Of a DNA stretch of 64,000 nt, positions 22,401 to 30,639 are shown piece after piece. The stretch comes from Cladorhizidae sp. MBARI D1340-BT2. Lineage: Eukaryota > Porifera > Demospongiae > Poecilosclerida > Cladorhizidae. A program made the position numbers and the translations under genes. Under the pieces are notes generated by a model. It had not been told where the DNA came from, did no database searches, and saw only the letters and a list, made by a program, of their open reading frames with translations. Numbering within the stretch: the first letter of the stretch is position 1; every line of letters starts with the position of its first letter. Location of the stretch: assembly GCA_028752905.1 (NCBI GenBank), contig JAQNBH010000010.1:20084422-20148421 (forward strand), read 5' to 3'.

Positions 22401-25343
22401 TGTTTTTGTTGTTGTGGTTACCACTTTATAACTCTATAGATTCCGTAAACTTCATGTTATGGACTTGATATATAGCTCAAAAGATAGGTCTCTCTTTGTG
22501 CTCTCTGTTGATACTAAATTTTAGCCAAGTTACAAGGAGGGATCCTCAAAAACCTGAATGCCTGAAACCTCCACATAAATATCTCCAGATTGCAAAGTGC
22601 TAAAGATTTGAAATTAGCACCAGTGGCTAGAGGAAGCCCTACTCTATGCAAGGCGTTAAAATGTAAGTACGAAAATGTAAGTACGCAGTCAAGCGCGTGG
22701 GTGGAAAATGAATTTCGTCAATAATCCATAAAACTCTTCCACCCAGACGAGAACTTTTTTGTGCGTGTGACAGGCTCACTGCTCACGCACCTAGTAACCT
22801 GTTAATAAGAGGCGTGGTCACACTGGTAACCTGCTAATAAGAGGCGTGGTCACCTTAATAACCTGCTAATAAGGTGTGGTCACACTAGTAACCTGCTAAT
22901 AAGGTGCGGTCACACTAGTAACCTCACTATTCCAGTGGGCGCTGCCTTGCTGGTGAAGCTTGTGCACCTCACCACACCAAGACAAAGGTCACAGCTCTGT
23001 AATGAAAACTAGAGAGGCACTTAACGACTTGTGTGCTAAATGAACACGCTTAGCAACCAGAGCTCTAGGGGAACAAGCAATTAACCAACATTGGATGGAG
23101 GCAGGTTGAAATAGGTCGCCAGTATGAGGACACCGACTGGACCAACGCCACTATGGGTAAAGACAGGCTCAGGGAGGTTGACAGTAGCTCTATGGGGACA
23201 CACACTGGACCAACACCACACTGGGTTGAGGCAGGTTGAAGTTTGACAATAGCTCTATGGGGACACACACTGGACCAACACCACACTGGGTGGAGGCCGG
23301 TTGAAGTTTGACAATAGCTCTATGGGGACACCCACTAGACCACACCCACACAGGGTTGACGCAGGTTGTAGTTTGACAATAGGACACCCACTAGACCACA
23401 CCCACATAGGGTTGAGGCAGGTTGTAGTTTGACAATAGCTCTATGGGGATACACACTAGACCACACCTACACTGGGTTGAGGCAGGTTGACTACAGCAAC
23501 AAAACAAACAGAGAATACGCAAACTTTGACCTAATTAACCCTAACACAGCTTCCTCTAACCTGAGAGGCTTCATAGATCTGTATAGAGAGAATGTGTTCT
23601 AATCACACACCCCCCCCCCCCCCCCGTCATGGTGACTCAACAGCTACAGTCAACCGACGTCTGTCTGTTTGTCAAGAAGAGGTTGCCAGGACACGTGCTC
23701 GCCACTGAGAGCTCAAAATTGAGTCACGTGTTGTGCAGGGGCATGGCATGCACTCCTCATGCTCCGACACATTTCATCGCCTTAAAAACACACCTTTCCA
23801 ACGACATACACCATCTTGGTGCTCTCATCCCAGAAGGGGAACAGAACTCCGGTGCCAGTGTCGATCTTTTCCATGATCTTGGGCGTGTCCTGATGCATAT
23901 CCCAGAGGGCATATTGCCGGTCGCTCATCCTCGTGAAGCCTGTTGTGAAGATCAAGTTAGTAGTCCCACAGAAAATGGCACGAGAGGGTTTGGTTCCATC
24001 GTGACTTTTAACCTCCTACAAGAGAAAACAACAACCTAGCTAACACTGGCCGCACACCCCCTCCCTCCACTCAAACTCCCACCTACAACACCTGTCCTCA
24101 CTGCCCCTCAAACACCCCTCCCTCCCTGCAAACACCCCTCTCTCCTATCCAACACCCCACTCTCCCCTCAAACACCCCTACCTCCCTTCCAACACCCCTA
24201 CCTCCCCTCAAACACCCCTTCCTCCTTCAAACATCCCTCCCACAGCCATCCTTCACCCTCAAACTGCACTCCCTCGCTGCCCAACTCACCCAGACCACTT
24301 CCCCATTTCTGGGGTTGAGTACCCTCAGCTTCTTGTCTTTGCAGGCTGTGGTTATCAGCGAGCCATTGTAGTTCCATGACACAGAGTTGACCAGGTCGTT
24401 GAAGACAGAGCAGTTTATCACCTGTTCCCCTGTCAGTGTGTTCCACACGATGATGTTGGGGTCACAGCCAGAGGACAAGAGTATGTTGGCAGCACTGGGA
24501 TTCCACACCAAAAATTGCACCTAAGCAACACATGTGGCAAGAGAAAGAGTGACAGATATGCTTCAAGAACTTCGCTTATCCATGATATGACCCAGGCCGG
24601 GATAGCCCAGGGCAACAACAAACACAAGGAATTTAAATGACCAAAACAAGTGCAACACCCAAACCAAAAAAAATCCATTACCATTCTCCTGACCTGCTTA
24701 ACCCTCTCACTGTCAGCATTGTGGAGAATTATTTAAAATTTTATACAGCCTTATTAAAAAATTAATATCAAATCAGGTATTTAGCTGAACCATTTACCAT
24801 TTGGTCATGTGATAGCATGATTATTTAAGAAGTTGTGGTCAAAGGGTGTAACCACAGACTGACCACATAATATGAATATAATTATGAAAACAATGGTCAT
24901 GATTAGGAGTTCCATAACTTCTTTATAGTTATGGATTCGATATATGGCTCAAAAGATAGATCAATCCATATGCTTTCTTTTGCTTCTAAGAACTTAGGAA
25001 TATACATTAGTATACAAATGTTTTTCCATTGCTGATATCGTCCAACTGAAAATCGTTAGTTTTTAATTTCTTCAACTTTCCTCCACCTAACCGCCGTATG
25101 TAAATAGAGTTTGAATTCAGCTATCTTTTAATATAAAAATTATTGCCTATTATCAAATGCATATATATATTTTAATTTTTACAAAGCCGTGGAGCCATAT
25201 GGCGCCATTGACAGTGAGAGGGTTAACACCACCCACTCCACCCACTAAAAAAAAAAAAAAAAATAAATAAAAAAATGGGAGGGGCAGAGGAGGAGTGGTT
25301 TATGTCATATTTTTAATTCTTTAAATTTATCAACATCAATTCA

Positions 25344-25374
<31 letters not shown>

Positions 25375-28300
25375 GCCCGTAGATAAGAAGATAAAAGTTA
25401 GCAGAGCACTGGTTGGAGTAGCCCTCGGCATCACATCAGCTCAGGAGGAACCCATGCTAGACAAATGATGGACTGGACCAGTTCTCAACATTGCCACAGC
25501 TGATGCACACCTAGAATGGAGAAGTCAAAATCTTGCTCTTTCACCATTAAGTTCTTAAATACTAGGGGGGGGGGGGAAGAGACTGGGGGTAAAGACAAGG
25601 AGGGGGAAGAGAGCAGGGGAGAAAGACCAGGCCAGGAGCGAAGAGACCAGGGGGGGGGGGGGGGGGGGGGAGGGGGTAGGGGAGAGAGAGACCATGTTTC
25701 CACTTAATTTAATTTTCTATGAAGTTCCAAAAAAACATGCGGCGATCATTTCCCATATGCCCCTCCCCCTCTCCCAACAACAATAGCTCCAGATAAAATT
25801 CTGATGCACTTGCAAATGAAATCATTTAATCTTTGACTAAATATCTCCATATTATGAGCGGCCGGGTTGGTTGGATCATCTCCATATTAGGAGTGACCGG
25901 GCTGGTTAGATCATCTCCATATTAGGAGTGACCGGGCTGGTTAGATCATCTCCATATTAGGAGTGACTGGGCTGGTTAGATCATCTCCATATTAGGAGTG
26001 ACCTGGCTGGTTAGATCATCTCCATATTAGGAGTGACCGGGCTGGTTAGATCATCTCCATATTAGGAGTGACCGGGCTGGTTAGATCATCTCCATATTAG
26101 GAGTGACCGGGTGGTTGGGTCGCCTTGTTAAAGTGATGAACAGGAAACCTCTTATACTGTAGCCGTTGTTAATTACCCAGCCTGGAGTAGCACGCGCTTC
26201 CGCTTGCCCAGAAACCTAGCCTGGAGTAGCACGCGCTCATCCTGCCCAGAAACCCAGCATGGAGTAGCACGCGCTTCCTCATTCTACGACATGCAGTGAC
26301 TCACTGACTCATCACTAGCAACCCTCCTGCACGGGTGCATGGGCGTGTACTGTGCGGGAGAAATGGGTTCAAGGCACAGGCAGCATGAAGCCACAGCAAT
26401 GGCATGCAGAGAGAACTGACTGTCACAATAGAGTAGAGAGGAGCAAGGGGCAAGGTCTCGTGGGGAAATTACACCGGTGGTGGTGGCGGGGGGGAAGGGG
26501 GCACATGGGACAAGTGGGAAATTTATCCATCACAGACACAGACAGTCTTACAACTTTCCAATGGGAAGGGGTGGATGCCTCCCTCATGAAATAAACCATG
26601 GCTACCCCATAACCCACCCCTCCTATAGCTCTAGCTCTGCATGATCTGGTACAACTGCCATCTTCTTCTTCATCTCATTTCTTTCCCTCCGCAGTGGAGG
26701 AACTACATGAGCACTAGGTGGAATGTGTGTTTTTGTCCCTTAGAATGCATATCAATCCTGGACCACTCATGTTAGGCTGTACCACATGGTCACACCTTAA
26801 ACTATGCTACAGCATTTTTCGTTATATAACAACATTACATCATGTAACACCATGATATGCTATCTAACATCATGGAACATTATGTTAACACAAGTCATGC
26901 TAACTAGCCACCTAGCTGACCTGCACCCACCTTCGTCTCTCCTGCTATATCCCTAGGCCTGACCCCAATCATACACACTTAGCCCTAGCCCTAACCTCGT
27001 AGGTACACACTTAGGCCTAACCTCGTAGGTACACACTTAGCCCTAGCCCCATAGGCACACACAGCCCTAGCCTCGTAGGCACACACAGCCTAGCCTCGTA
27101 GGCACACACTTAGCCCTAACCTCGTAGGTACACACTTAGCCCTAGCCCCATAGGCACACACAGCCCTAGCCTCGTAGGCACACACTTAGCCCTAACCTCG
27201 TAGGTACACACTTAGCCCTAGCTCCATTGGTACACACAGCCCTTGCCAGTATTACAGGACCTGTTCATGCCATCACCCACCATACTGTGCACACAGTGGA
27301 GTTCTAGAGAAACGCACTTTCTTCTGGTGTCCTTCGAAAGTCTGCGTTGCAGCGCTTGCTTCTAGATTCTTTGACAAACACTCTTGTGTTATCCTCCAGA
27401 GTTTGATGGTGCAATCTTCTGACGCTGAAGCAATTTCTTCGTCATCGAATGGATTCCAGGCAATGTCCAGGACAGCACTTTTATGCCCCGACACTTTGGG
27501 TTGGTTGATGTCGAACCTGCCAACCTGCAGAGGAATGAGGCAATTATTAGAGAGAGGCTAGAGGCTACTATTAGAAGGATGCTACTATTAGAAGGAGTCT
27601 ATTATTAGAGAGAGAGAGGCTACTATTAGAGGGATACTATTATTAGAGAGACTACTATTAGAGGGAGGCTATTATTAGAGGTAGTCTATTATTAGAGAGA
27701 CTACTACTGTATTAGAAGAGGCTATTATTAGAGAAATGGTATTATTAGAGAAATGGTATTATTAGAAAGAGGCTATCAGTATATATTACTAGAGAGAGGC
27801 TATTTTTAGAGAGAGGTTATTATTAGATAGGTTATTATTAGAGAGAGGGTATTATTAGAGAGAGGTTATTATTAGAGAGAGGTTATTATTAGAGAGAGGG
27901 TATTATTAGAGAGAGGGTATTATCAGAGAGAGGTTATTATTAGAGAGAGGTTATTATTAGAGAGAGGGTATTATTAGAGAGAGGTTATTATTAGAGAGAG
28001 GTTATTATTAGAGAGAGGTTATTATTAGAGAGAGGGTATTATTAGAGAGAGGGTATCATTAGAGAGAGGTTATTATTACAGTGAGGGTATTATTAGAGAG
28101 AGGGTATTATTAGAGAGAGGGTATTATTAGAGAGAGGTTATTAATTAGAGAGGTTATTAATTAGAGAGAGGGTATTATTAGAGAGAGGTTATTATTAGAG
28201 CGAGGTTAATATTAGAGAGGTTATTATTAGAGAGAGGGTATCATTAGAGAGAGGTTATTATTACAGTGAGGGTATTATTAGAGAGAGGGTATTATTAGAG

Positions 28301-29276
28301 AGAGGGTATTATTAGAGAGAGGTTATTAATTAGAGAGAGGTTATTAATTAGAGAGGGTATTATTAGAGAGAGGTTATTATTAGAGCGAGGTTATTATTAG
28401 AGAGAGGGTATTATTAGAGAGAGGGTATTATTAGAGAGAGGTTATTAATTAGAGAGAGGGTATTATTAGAGAGAGGTTATTAATTAGAGAGAGGTTATTA
28501 ATTAGAGAGAGGGTATTATTATAGAGAGGTTATTATTAGAGCGAGGTTATTATTAGAGAGAGGTTATTATTAGAGAGAGAGTATTATTACAGCGAGGTTA
28601 TTATTAGAGAGAGGGTATTATTAGAGAGAGGTTATTATTAGAGAGAGTTTATTAATTAGAGAGAGGGTATTATTAGAGAGAGGGTATTATTATTATTAGA
28701 AGGAAGCTGCCATTACTGGGGAGCTGCTTCAGAGAGAGACTATCAGGACACAAACTAATCATTCCTGGCTCTATACAGTACATACAGCATGCATGTATAC
28801 AGTACACACAGCATGCACGTACACACAGCATGCATGTATACAGTACTGACAGCATGCACATACACAGTACACACAACATGCATGTATACAGTACAGACAG
28901 CATGCATGTATACAGTACACACAGCTTGCATGTATACAGTACAGACAGCATGTACATGTATACAGTACACACAGCATGCATGCATACAGTACACACAGCA
29001 TGCATGTATACAGTACACACAGCATGCATGTACACAGTACACACAGCATGCATGTAAGTACATGTAGCTACAATAGCGAACCTTGTCTAGAGCCATCACT
29101 TGGAAGGCTCCACCCCCCTGCTGCTCCAGCACCACGGCAATGTACTTGCTGTTGATACAGCACATGTTGGTCTCATTGGGCGACTTGGTGATGCGGATGT
29201 TGTCGTAGCACTGCTCGCGTTTATTGGGAGTGCCGAACACGTGCCGGAACTTGCTAGACCTCACGAACTTGCTCAT
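16343..29276 (-). CDS. Coronin, complete eight-exon gene (457 codons)
   Basis: Coding exons (minus order): 29276-29082, 27524-27318, 24520-24290, 24015-23794, 20557-20351, 19415-19260, 17166-17101, 16432-16343. All have AG/GT borders and every exon length is a multiple of three, so all seven introns are phase 0. The predicted 457 aa matches short coronins of animals (about 460-475 aa). The order is the coronin N-terminal signature (KFRHVFG), a seven-bladed WD40 propeller, the conserved C-terminal extension (DDLFPP...EEW-type) and a leucine-zipper coiled coil at the end. Coronins bind F-actin and Arp2/3 at the cell cortex and coordinate actin turnover. Arg28 aligns with the F-actin-binding Arg30 of mammalian coronin-1B. 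The start is chosen at MSKFVR, which aligns with the family start; an in-frame ATG further upstream would add unrelated residues. A possible 5' UTR splice acceptor (ACATCAG) lies 2 bp before the ATG. Vertebrate subtype cannot be assigned, so no symbol is given. Confidence 0.95.
16433..17100. repeat. Coronin intron 7 with CA/CACGCATG simple repeat
   Basis: The core, at about 16517-16652, is an irregular CACACACCACGCATGCACGC repeat. On both strands it gives Cys/His/Met-rich frames that are artefacts. Near 16920-17030 a short CTTCCTATAGTAT block is repeated three times. Confidence 0.8.
17101..17166 (-). CDS. Coronin exon 7, 22-codon linker (residues 407-428)
   Basis: This 66-bp micro-exon is inferred from a strong acceptor (TTTGTGTCTCTAG|TTCAG), a good donor (CAA|GTATGT) and phase 0 on both sides. 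It encodes FSSKQDKVVAKAASSGSSPN plus AQ, a Ser/Ala/Lys-rich stretch typical of the variable linker before the coiled coil. There is no sequence motif to confirm it; it is supported by fit and total length. Alternative splicing past it would keep frame. Confidence 0.7.
17735..18779 (+). mobile_element. pogo/Tigger-like transposon remnant in coronin intron 6
   Basis: The left end CCGTAAAGTACGCAGCAAGC at 17735 and right end GCTTGCTGCATACTTTACGG ending 18779 are inverted repeats, each flanked by TA (17733-17734 and 18780-18781), the Tc1/mariner/pogo target. The GCAAGCGCCCAC motif recurs several times inside both ends. At 1,045 bp it is too short for a full transposase. It sits antisense to coronin. 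Confidence 0.85.
18014..18548 (+). pseudogene. pogo/Tigger transposase C-terminal remnant
   Basis: LPVNENVMQDKKL precedes SINKPFKEKMKELWMEWLR, which matches the Tigger/jerky-like pattern LQPLDV-x-NKPFK near the end of the DDE domain. Next come GNLKQPSRQQ and INWVSAA, then after a frame change SSFLSCDISNSIDGSEDSLI, the typical I..SF..CGISN..DG.ED C-terminus. It breaks near 18360 and includes a short AGCCCTCAAGACAACA duplication. The DNA-binding and catalytic halves are missing. Confidence 0.78.
19118..19172. repeat. TAC/TAA trinucleotide microsatellite
   Basis: An AATAATACTAATAC run leads into (TAC)n and (TAA)n in coronin intron 6. The preceding stretch 18780-19110 holds a TA-rich microsatellite and otherwise nothing recognised. 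Confidence 0.85.
19260..19415 (-). CDS. Coronin exon 6 (residues 355-406)
   Basis: The acceptor is ATTGCAG|TCCGAG. It encodes SEMFQDDLFPPCEAGKPALQ, ADEWISGKDMDPWLIKFSKS and MTLEESQI, the extension that packs under the propeller. The donor is ATT|GTAAGT. Confidence 0.95.
19480..20270. repeat. 37-bp minisatellite in coronin intron 5
   Basis: About 21 units of GGGTTGCTAAGTGTACCCAG plus CCTAACCCCACAGTGAA. The left part uses a shorter variant lacking TTGCTAAGT. It fills most of the 935-bp intron and ends about 80 bp from the exon 5 donor. Confidence 0.95.
20351..20557 (-). CDS. Coronin exon 5 (residues 286-354)
   Basis: It follows a TTGTTGTTGCCAG acceptor. It encodes GDTQIKFFEINDHPPFVHFL, then QRGCGYMPKKNLDVKRCEMQ, RFYKVHGKG and PISMCVPRK, the last propeller blade and start of the conserved coronin extension. 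The donor is AAG|GTGAGA. Confidence 0.96.
20600..21230. mobile_element. Possible degraded TTAA-type MITE in coronin intron 4
   Basis: The left end TTAACTCTTTCACCGCCAAC at about 20637 resembles the end of the piggyBac-like MITE at 24702. A weak inverse (GGCGGTAAGGTGGG at about 21209-21222) could be the right end. Inside, 20834-21016 shares CAACA...AAAGT, GAGATCC..C..AGGAGCG and CTGCAGCTTTCCA.CGAAGAAGA with 21600-21760, so this block and that one are diverged copies of one repeat. Confidence 0.4.
21272..21395. repeat. 17-bp tandem repeat
   Basis: Seven near-identical units of GAACATTGCTAGGATGT, the last changed to GCTGGGATG. Confidence 0.93.
21540..22240. repeat. Second copy of the intron-4 repeat, and flank
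   Basis: 21600-21760 is the diverged copy of 20834-21000 described above. From 22100 to 22230 a short motif, AAATAATGCACACCCAC, is repeated three to four times. A TTAAAGTTTC...GGGGGGGGGGG tract precedes the foldback copy at 22400. Confidence 0.5.
22410..22770 (+). repeat. Foldback repeat family, copy C
   Basis: GTGGTTACCACTTTATAACT, TAGCTCAAAAGATAGGTCTC, AAATATCTCCAGATTGCAAA and CAGTGGCTAGAGGAAGCCCT, then the TCAAGCGCGTGGGTGG centre. It is the left half plus centre, within coronin intron 4. Confidence 0.78.
22790..22935. repeat. 32-bp tandem repeat
   Basis: Five units of ACCTGCTAATAAGAGGCGTG plus GTCACACTAGTA with small deletions. Confidence 0.88.
23090..23500. repeat. Minisatellite of about 64 bp in coronin intron 4
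   Basis: Six to seven units containing GGTTGAAGTTTGACAATAGC, TCTATGGGGACACACACTGG and ACCAACACCACACTGGGT, with deletions. It ends about 300 bp from exon 4. A C-homopolymer follows at about 23610-23625. Confidence 0.9.
23794..24015 (-). CDS. Coronin exon 4 (residues 212-285)
   Basis: The acceptor is CTTGTAG|GAGG. It encodes EVKSHDGTKPSRAIFCGTTN, TTGFTRMSDRQYALWD and VLFPFWDESTKMVYVVGK, WD40 blades with the family TGF.R.S.RQ..LWD motif. The donor is AAG|GTGTGT. The intron before it (24016-24289) is the only short one, 274 bp. Confidence 0.96.
24046..24245. repeat. C-rich tandem repeat filling coronin intron 3
   Basis: About ten irregular units of AACACCCCTCCCTCCCTTCA. On the coding strand it is G-rich (GGGAGGG type). 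It occupies almost the whole 274-bp intron between exons 3 and 4. Confidence 0.88.
24290..24520 (-). CDS. Coronin exon 3 (residues 135-211)
   Basis: The acceptor is TTGCTTAG|GTGCAA. It encodes VQFLVWNPSAANILLSSGCD, NIIVWNTLTGEQV, VSWNYNGSLITTACKDKKLR and NPRNGEVVW, two WD40 blades with the coronin-specific CKDKK.R..(D/N)PR motif. The donor is TGG|GTGAGT. Confidence 0.96.
24702..25222. mobile_element. piggyBac-like MITE in coronin intron 2
   Basis: It has perfect terminal repeats CCCTCTCACTGTCA / TGACAGTGAGAGGG, both flanked by TTAA (24698-24701 and 25223-25226), the target duplication of piggyBac elements. At 521 bp it has no transposase. Its interior (about 24905-25010: GGAGTTCCATAACTTCTTTA, GCTCAAAAGATAGATCAATC) carries part of the foldback family, either captured or inserted. 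Confidence 0.85.
25227..25845. repeat. Homopolymer and purine-rich tracts in coronin intron 2
   Basis: A poly(A) run at about 25247-25275, a poly(C) run of roughly 40 at about 25326-25373, G runs at about 25565-25575 and about 25650-25672, and a GGGGAGAGA-type purine stretch up to 25690. No gene. Runs of this length are also places where assemblies are least reliable. Confidence 0.85.
25845..26125. repeat. 35-bp minisatellite
   Basis: Eight units of ATCTCCATATTAGGAGTGAC plus CGGGCTGGTTAGATC. In the flank, about 26165-26285, three copies of CCTGGAGTAGCACGCGCTTC follow. Confidence 0.93.
26290..26950. other. Coronin intron 2, no further element recognised
   Basis: This interval has no domain or convincing exon. 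AACATCATG-like short repeats lie near 26830-26900. Confidence 0.4.
26965..27245. repeat. Tandem repeat of about 29 bp, CCCTAGCC-containing
   Basis: About ten irregular units of CACACTTAGCCCTAGCCTCG plus TAGGCA. It ends 73 bp before coronin exon 2 in window coordinates (donor side). Confidence 0.88.
27318..27524 (-). CDS. Coronin exon 2 (residues 66-134)
   Basis: The acceptor is CTGCAG|GTTGGC. It encodes VGRFDINQPKVSGHKSAVLD, then IAWNPFDDEEIASASED and CTIKLWRI, a classic WD40 blade (GH...D...S.D..I.LW), and ends EGHQKK before GTGCGT. Confidence 0.95.
27545..28705. repeat. 16-bp purine-rich minisatellite in coronin intron 1
   Basis: About 70 units of GGTTATTATTAGAGAGA and variants (GGGTATTATTAGAGAGA, GGTTATTAATTAGAGAG). 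On the coding strand each unit reads CCTCTCTCTAATAATAA. It begins about 20 bp outside the exon 2 acceptor. A segment around 28028-28145 recurs at about 28236-28350, showing a block duplication within the array. Confidence 0.95.
28785..29060. repeat. Minisatellite of about 24 bp in coronin intron 1
   Basis: About twelve units of CAGCATGCATGTATACAGTA plus CACA. Open frames on both strands through it are periodic artefacts. It ends 22 bp from the exon 1 donor. Confidence 0.94.
29082..29276 (-). CDS. Coronin exon 1 (residues 1-65)
   Basis: Starts MSKFVRSSKFRHVFGTPNKR, the family N-terminal signature, then QCYDNIRITKS and GGGAFQVMALDK. The donor is AAG|GTTCGC. A 24-bp minisatellite (28785-29060) begins 22 bp into the intron. 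Confidence 0.94.
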
Positions 29277-29465
29277 TTCTGATGTATGCATGGACGTGGA
29301 CAGGGGGCAAGAGGATATCACACAAGGCACGTCCAATTCCGTGGAGATGCTTTATGGAATGCACATGGTCATTACTGCTGAACACATAGGCAAAGTACCA
29401 GCACCACACCTCACAGAATATACACCCAGTACAGGGCACACACACACTATGCACATGCATCACAG

Positions 29466-29700
29466 AGCCACAAGACATATCCCAGCACACATGGCACATC
29501 CCAGCACACAAGACATATCCCAGCACACATGGCACATCCCAGCACACATGGCATATCCCAGCACACATGGCACATCCCAGCACACAAGACATATCCCAGC
29601 ACACATGGCATATCCCAGCACACATGGCACATCCCAGCACACATGGCATATCCCAGCACACATGGCATATCCCAGCACACATGACATATCACAGCACACA
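29466..29700. repeat. 19-bp minisatellite upstream of coronin
   Basis: About twelve units of CCCAGCACACATGGCATAT, varying at CATGGC/AAGAC. It lies 190-420 bp upstream of the coronin start codon, so it may fall in the promoter or in a 5' UTR intron. Confidence 0.94.
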
Positions 29701-29715
29701 TGCACTGTAGGAAGT

Positions 29716-30058
29716 CAGTTATCCGAACTCAAGTTCATCAGTCAATCGACCCCTACAAGAAGCCCCTCCCACACAGCAGCCGGTGCTAGCAGATCACCTC
29801 TTTCATCTTGTGGGGAAACCCCCTATGTGCATGTGCACATAATACCAACTCTCTCACAAGGTGGAAGCTTTGCCGAGCTTCCTTCATCTCGCTCCTGTTG
29901 AGGGAGCTTGGCCACACCCACTCAAAAGAGAAAAAGGGTTGTCCTTAAAATTGTGAATATGCCCAAGATCTGCGCTATTGTGAAGAACGGTCTGATTTCA
30001 CCATCTGAACATCTCTGTTATCCGAATGACCTCCAGCCCCCAAGTGTTCGGATAACTG
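29716..30058. mobile_element. MITE with CAGTTATCCGAA termini
   Basis: The ends are CAGTTATCCGAAC at 29716 and GTTCGGATAACTG ending 30058. A second TGTTATCCGAATGACC lies inside the right part. These termini resemble pogo/Tc1-type MITEs, but no TA duplication flanks them now. It is 343 bp with no ORF of note, and lies about 440 bp upstream of the coronin start. Confidence 0.65.
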
Positions 30059-30229
30059 TTTTCCTAACAATACTACAGAGCACAGACACACCCCACATCA
30101 CAGAGTACACACCACAGTTAACACTCACCTCAGAGCCACACACACATAGACGTTTCATAAAAGACAAAATTATCATCGCCATGGCGCCTAACAAGGTTCC
30201 TCTTGAACCTAGACACTGACCAACCACAC

Positions 30230-30535
30230 AGCTTGACTGACTACACGTCCCAATCCTGTTGCCTAAGCAACCATGTAGCCTTTGAAATGGACACAGGCCT
30301 TGCAGAGAAAAGGTACAATGGGGCCAAACTGAAGGGGAAGAGATGTGAAGGATCCAAGTCTTTCAAGATCTTCCTCACAGGATTGCTGTTTACCACTCCA
30401 TATATTGCCCAGCTCTGCTTCAAACTTCGGTTGAACATTTCGGGATCCCAGCACATGTGGGACCCTCCGAGGTTGTTGCTATGCATGCAAGGTTACACCA
30501 AGACCACCACAAGGTGGATCCAAGGCTAGGTCAAG
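30230..30535 (-). other. Unassigned stretch with a coding-like minus frame
   Basis: The minus strand 30454-30263 is open and reads NVQPKFEAELGNIWSGKQQS, CEEDLERLGSF and PLQFGPIVPF, which looks more protein-like than its neighbours. There is no recognised family, no clear start, and no splice sites I would defend. It could be an exon or transposon remnant. Confidence 0.2.
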
Positions 30536-30639
30536 CATTCCTAGGCTATGGCTAGGGCAAGACAAGTGATATTCTAGGTAGGACATAGTAGGGCTATGGC
30601 TAGGACATACAGTAGGAGACAAAAAAAAAGTTCCAGTTC

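Noticed and set aside
28755..29336. 193-codon minus-strand frame read as one protein
   Set aside because: Only its first part is coronin exon 1; it reads through the donor into a minisatellite and starts upstream of the family start.
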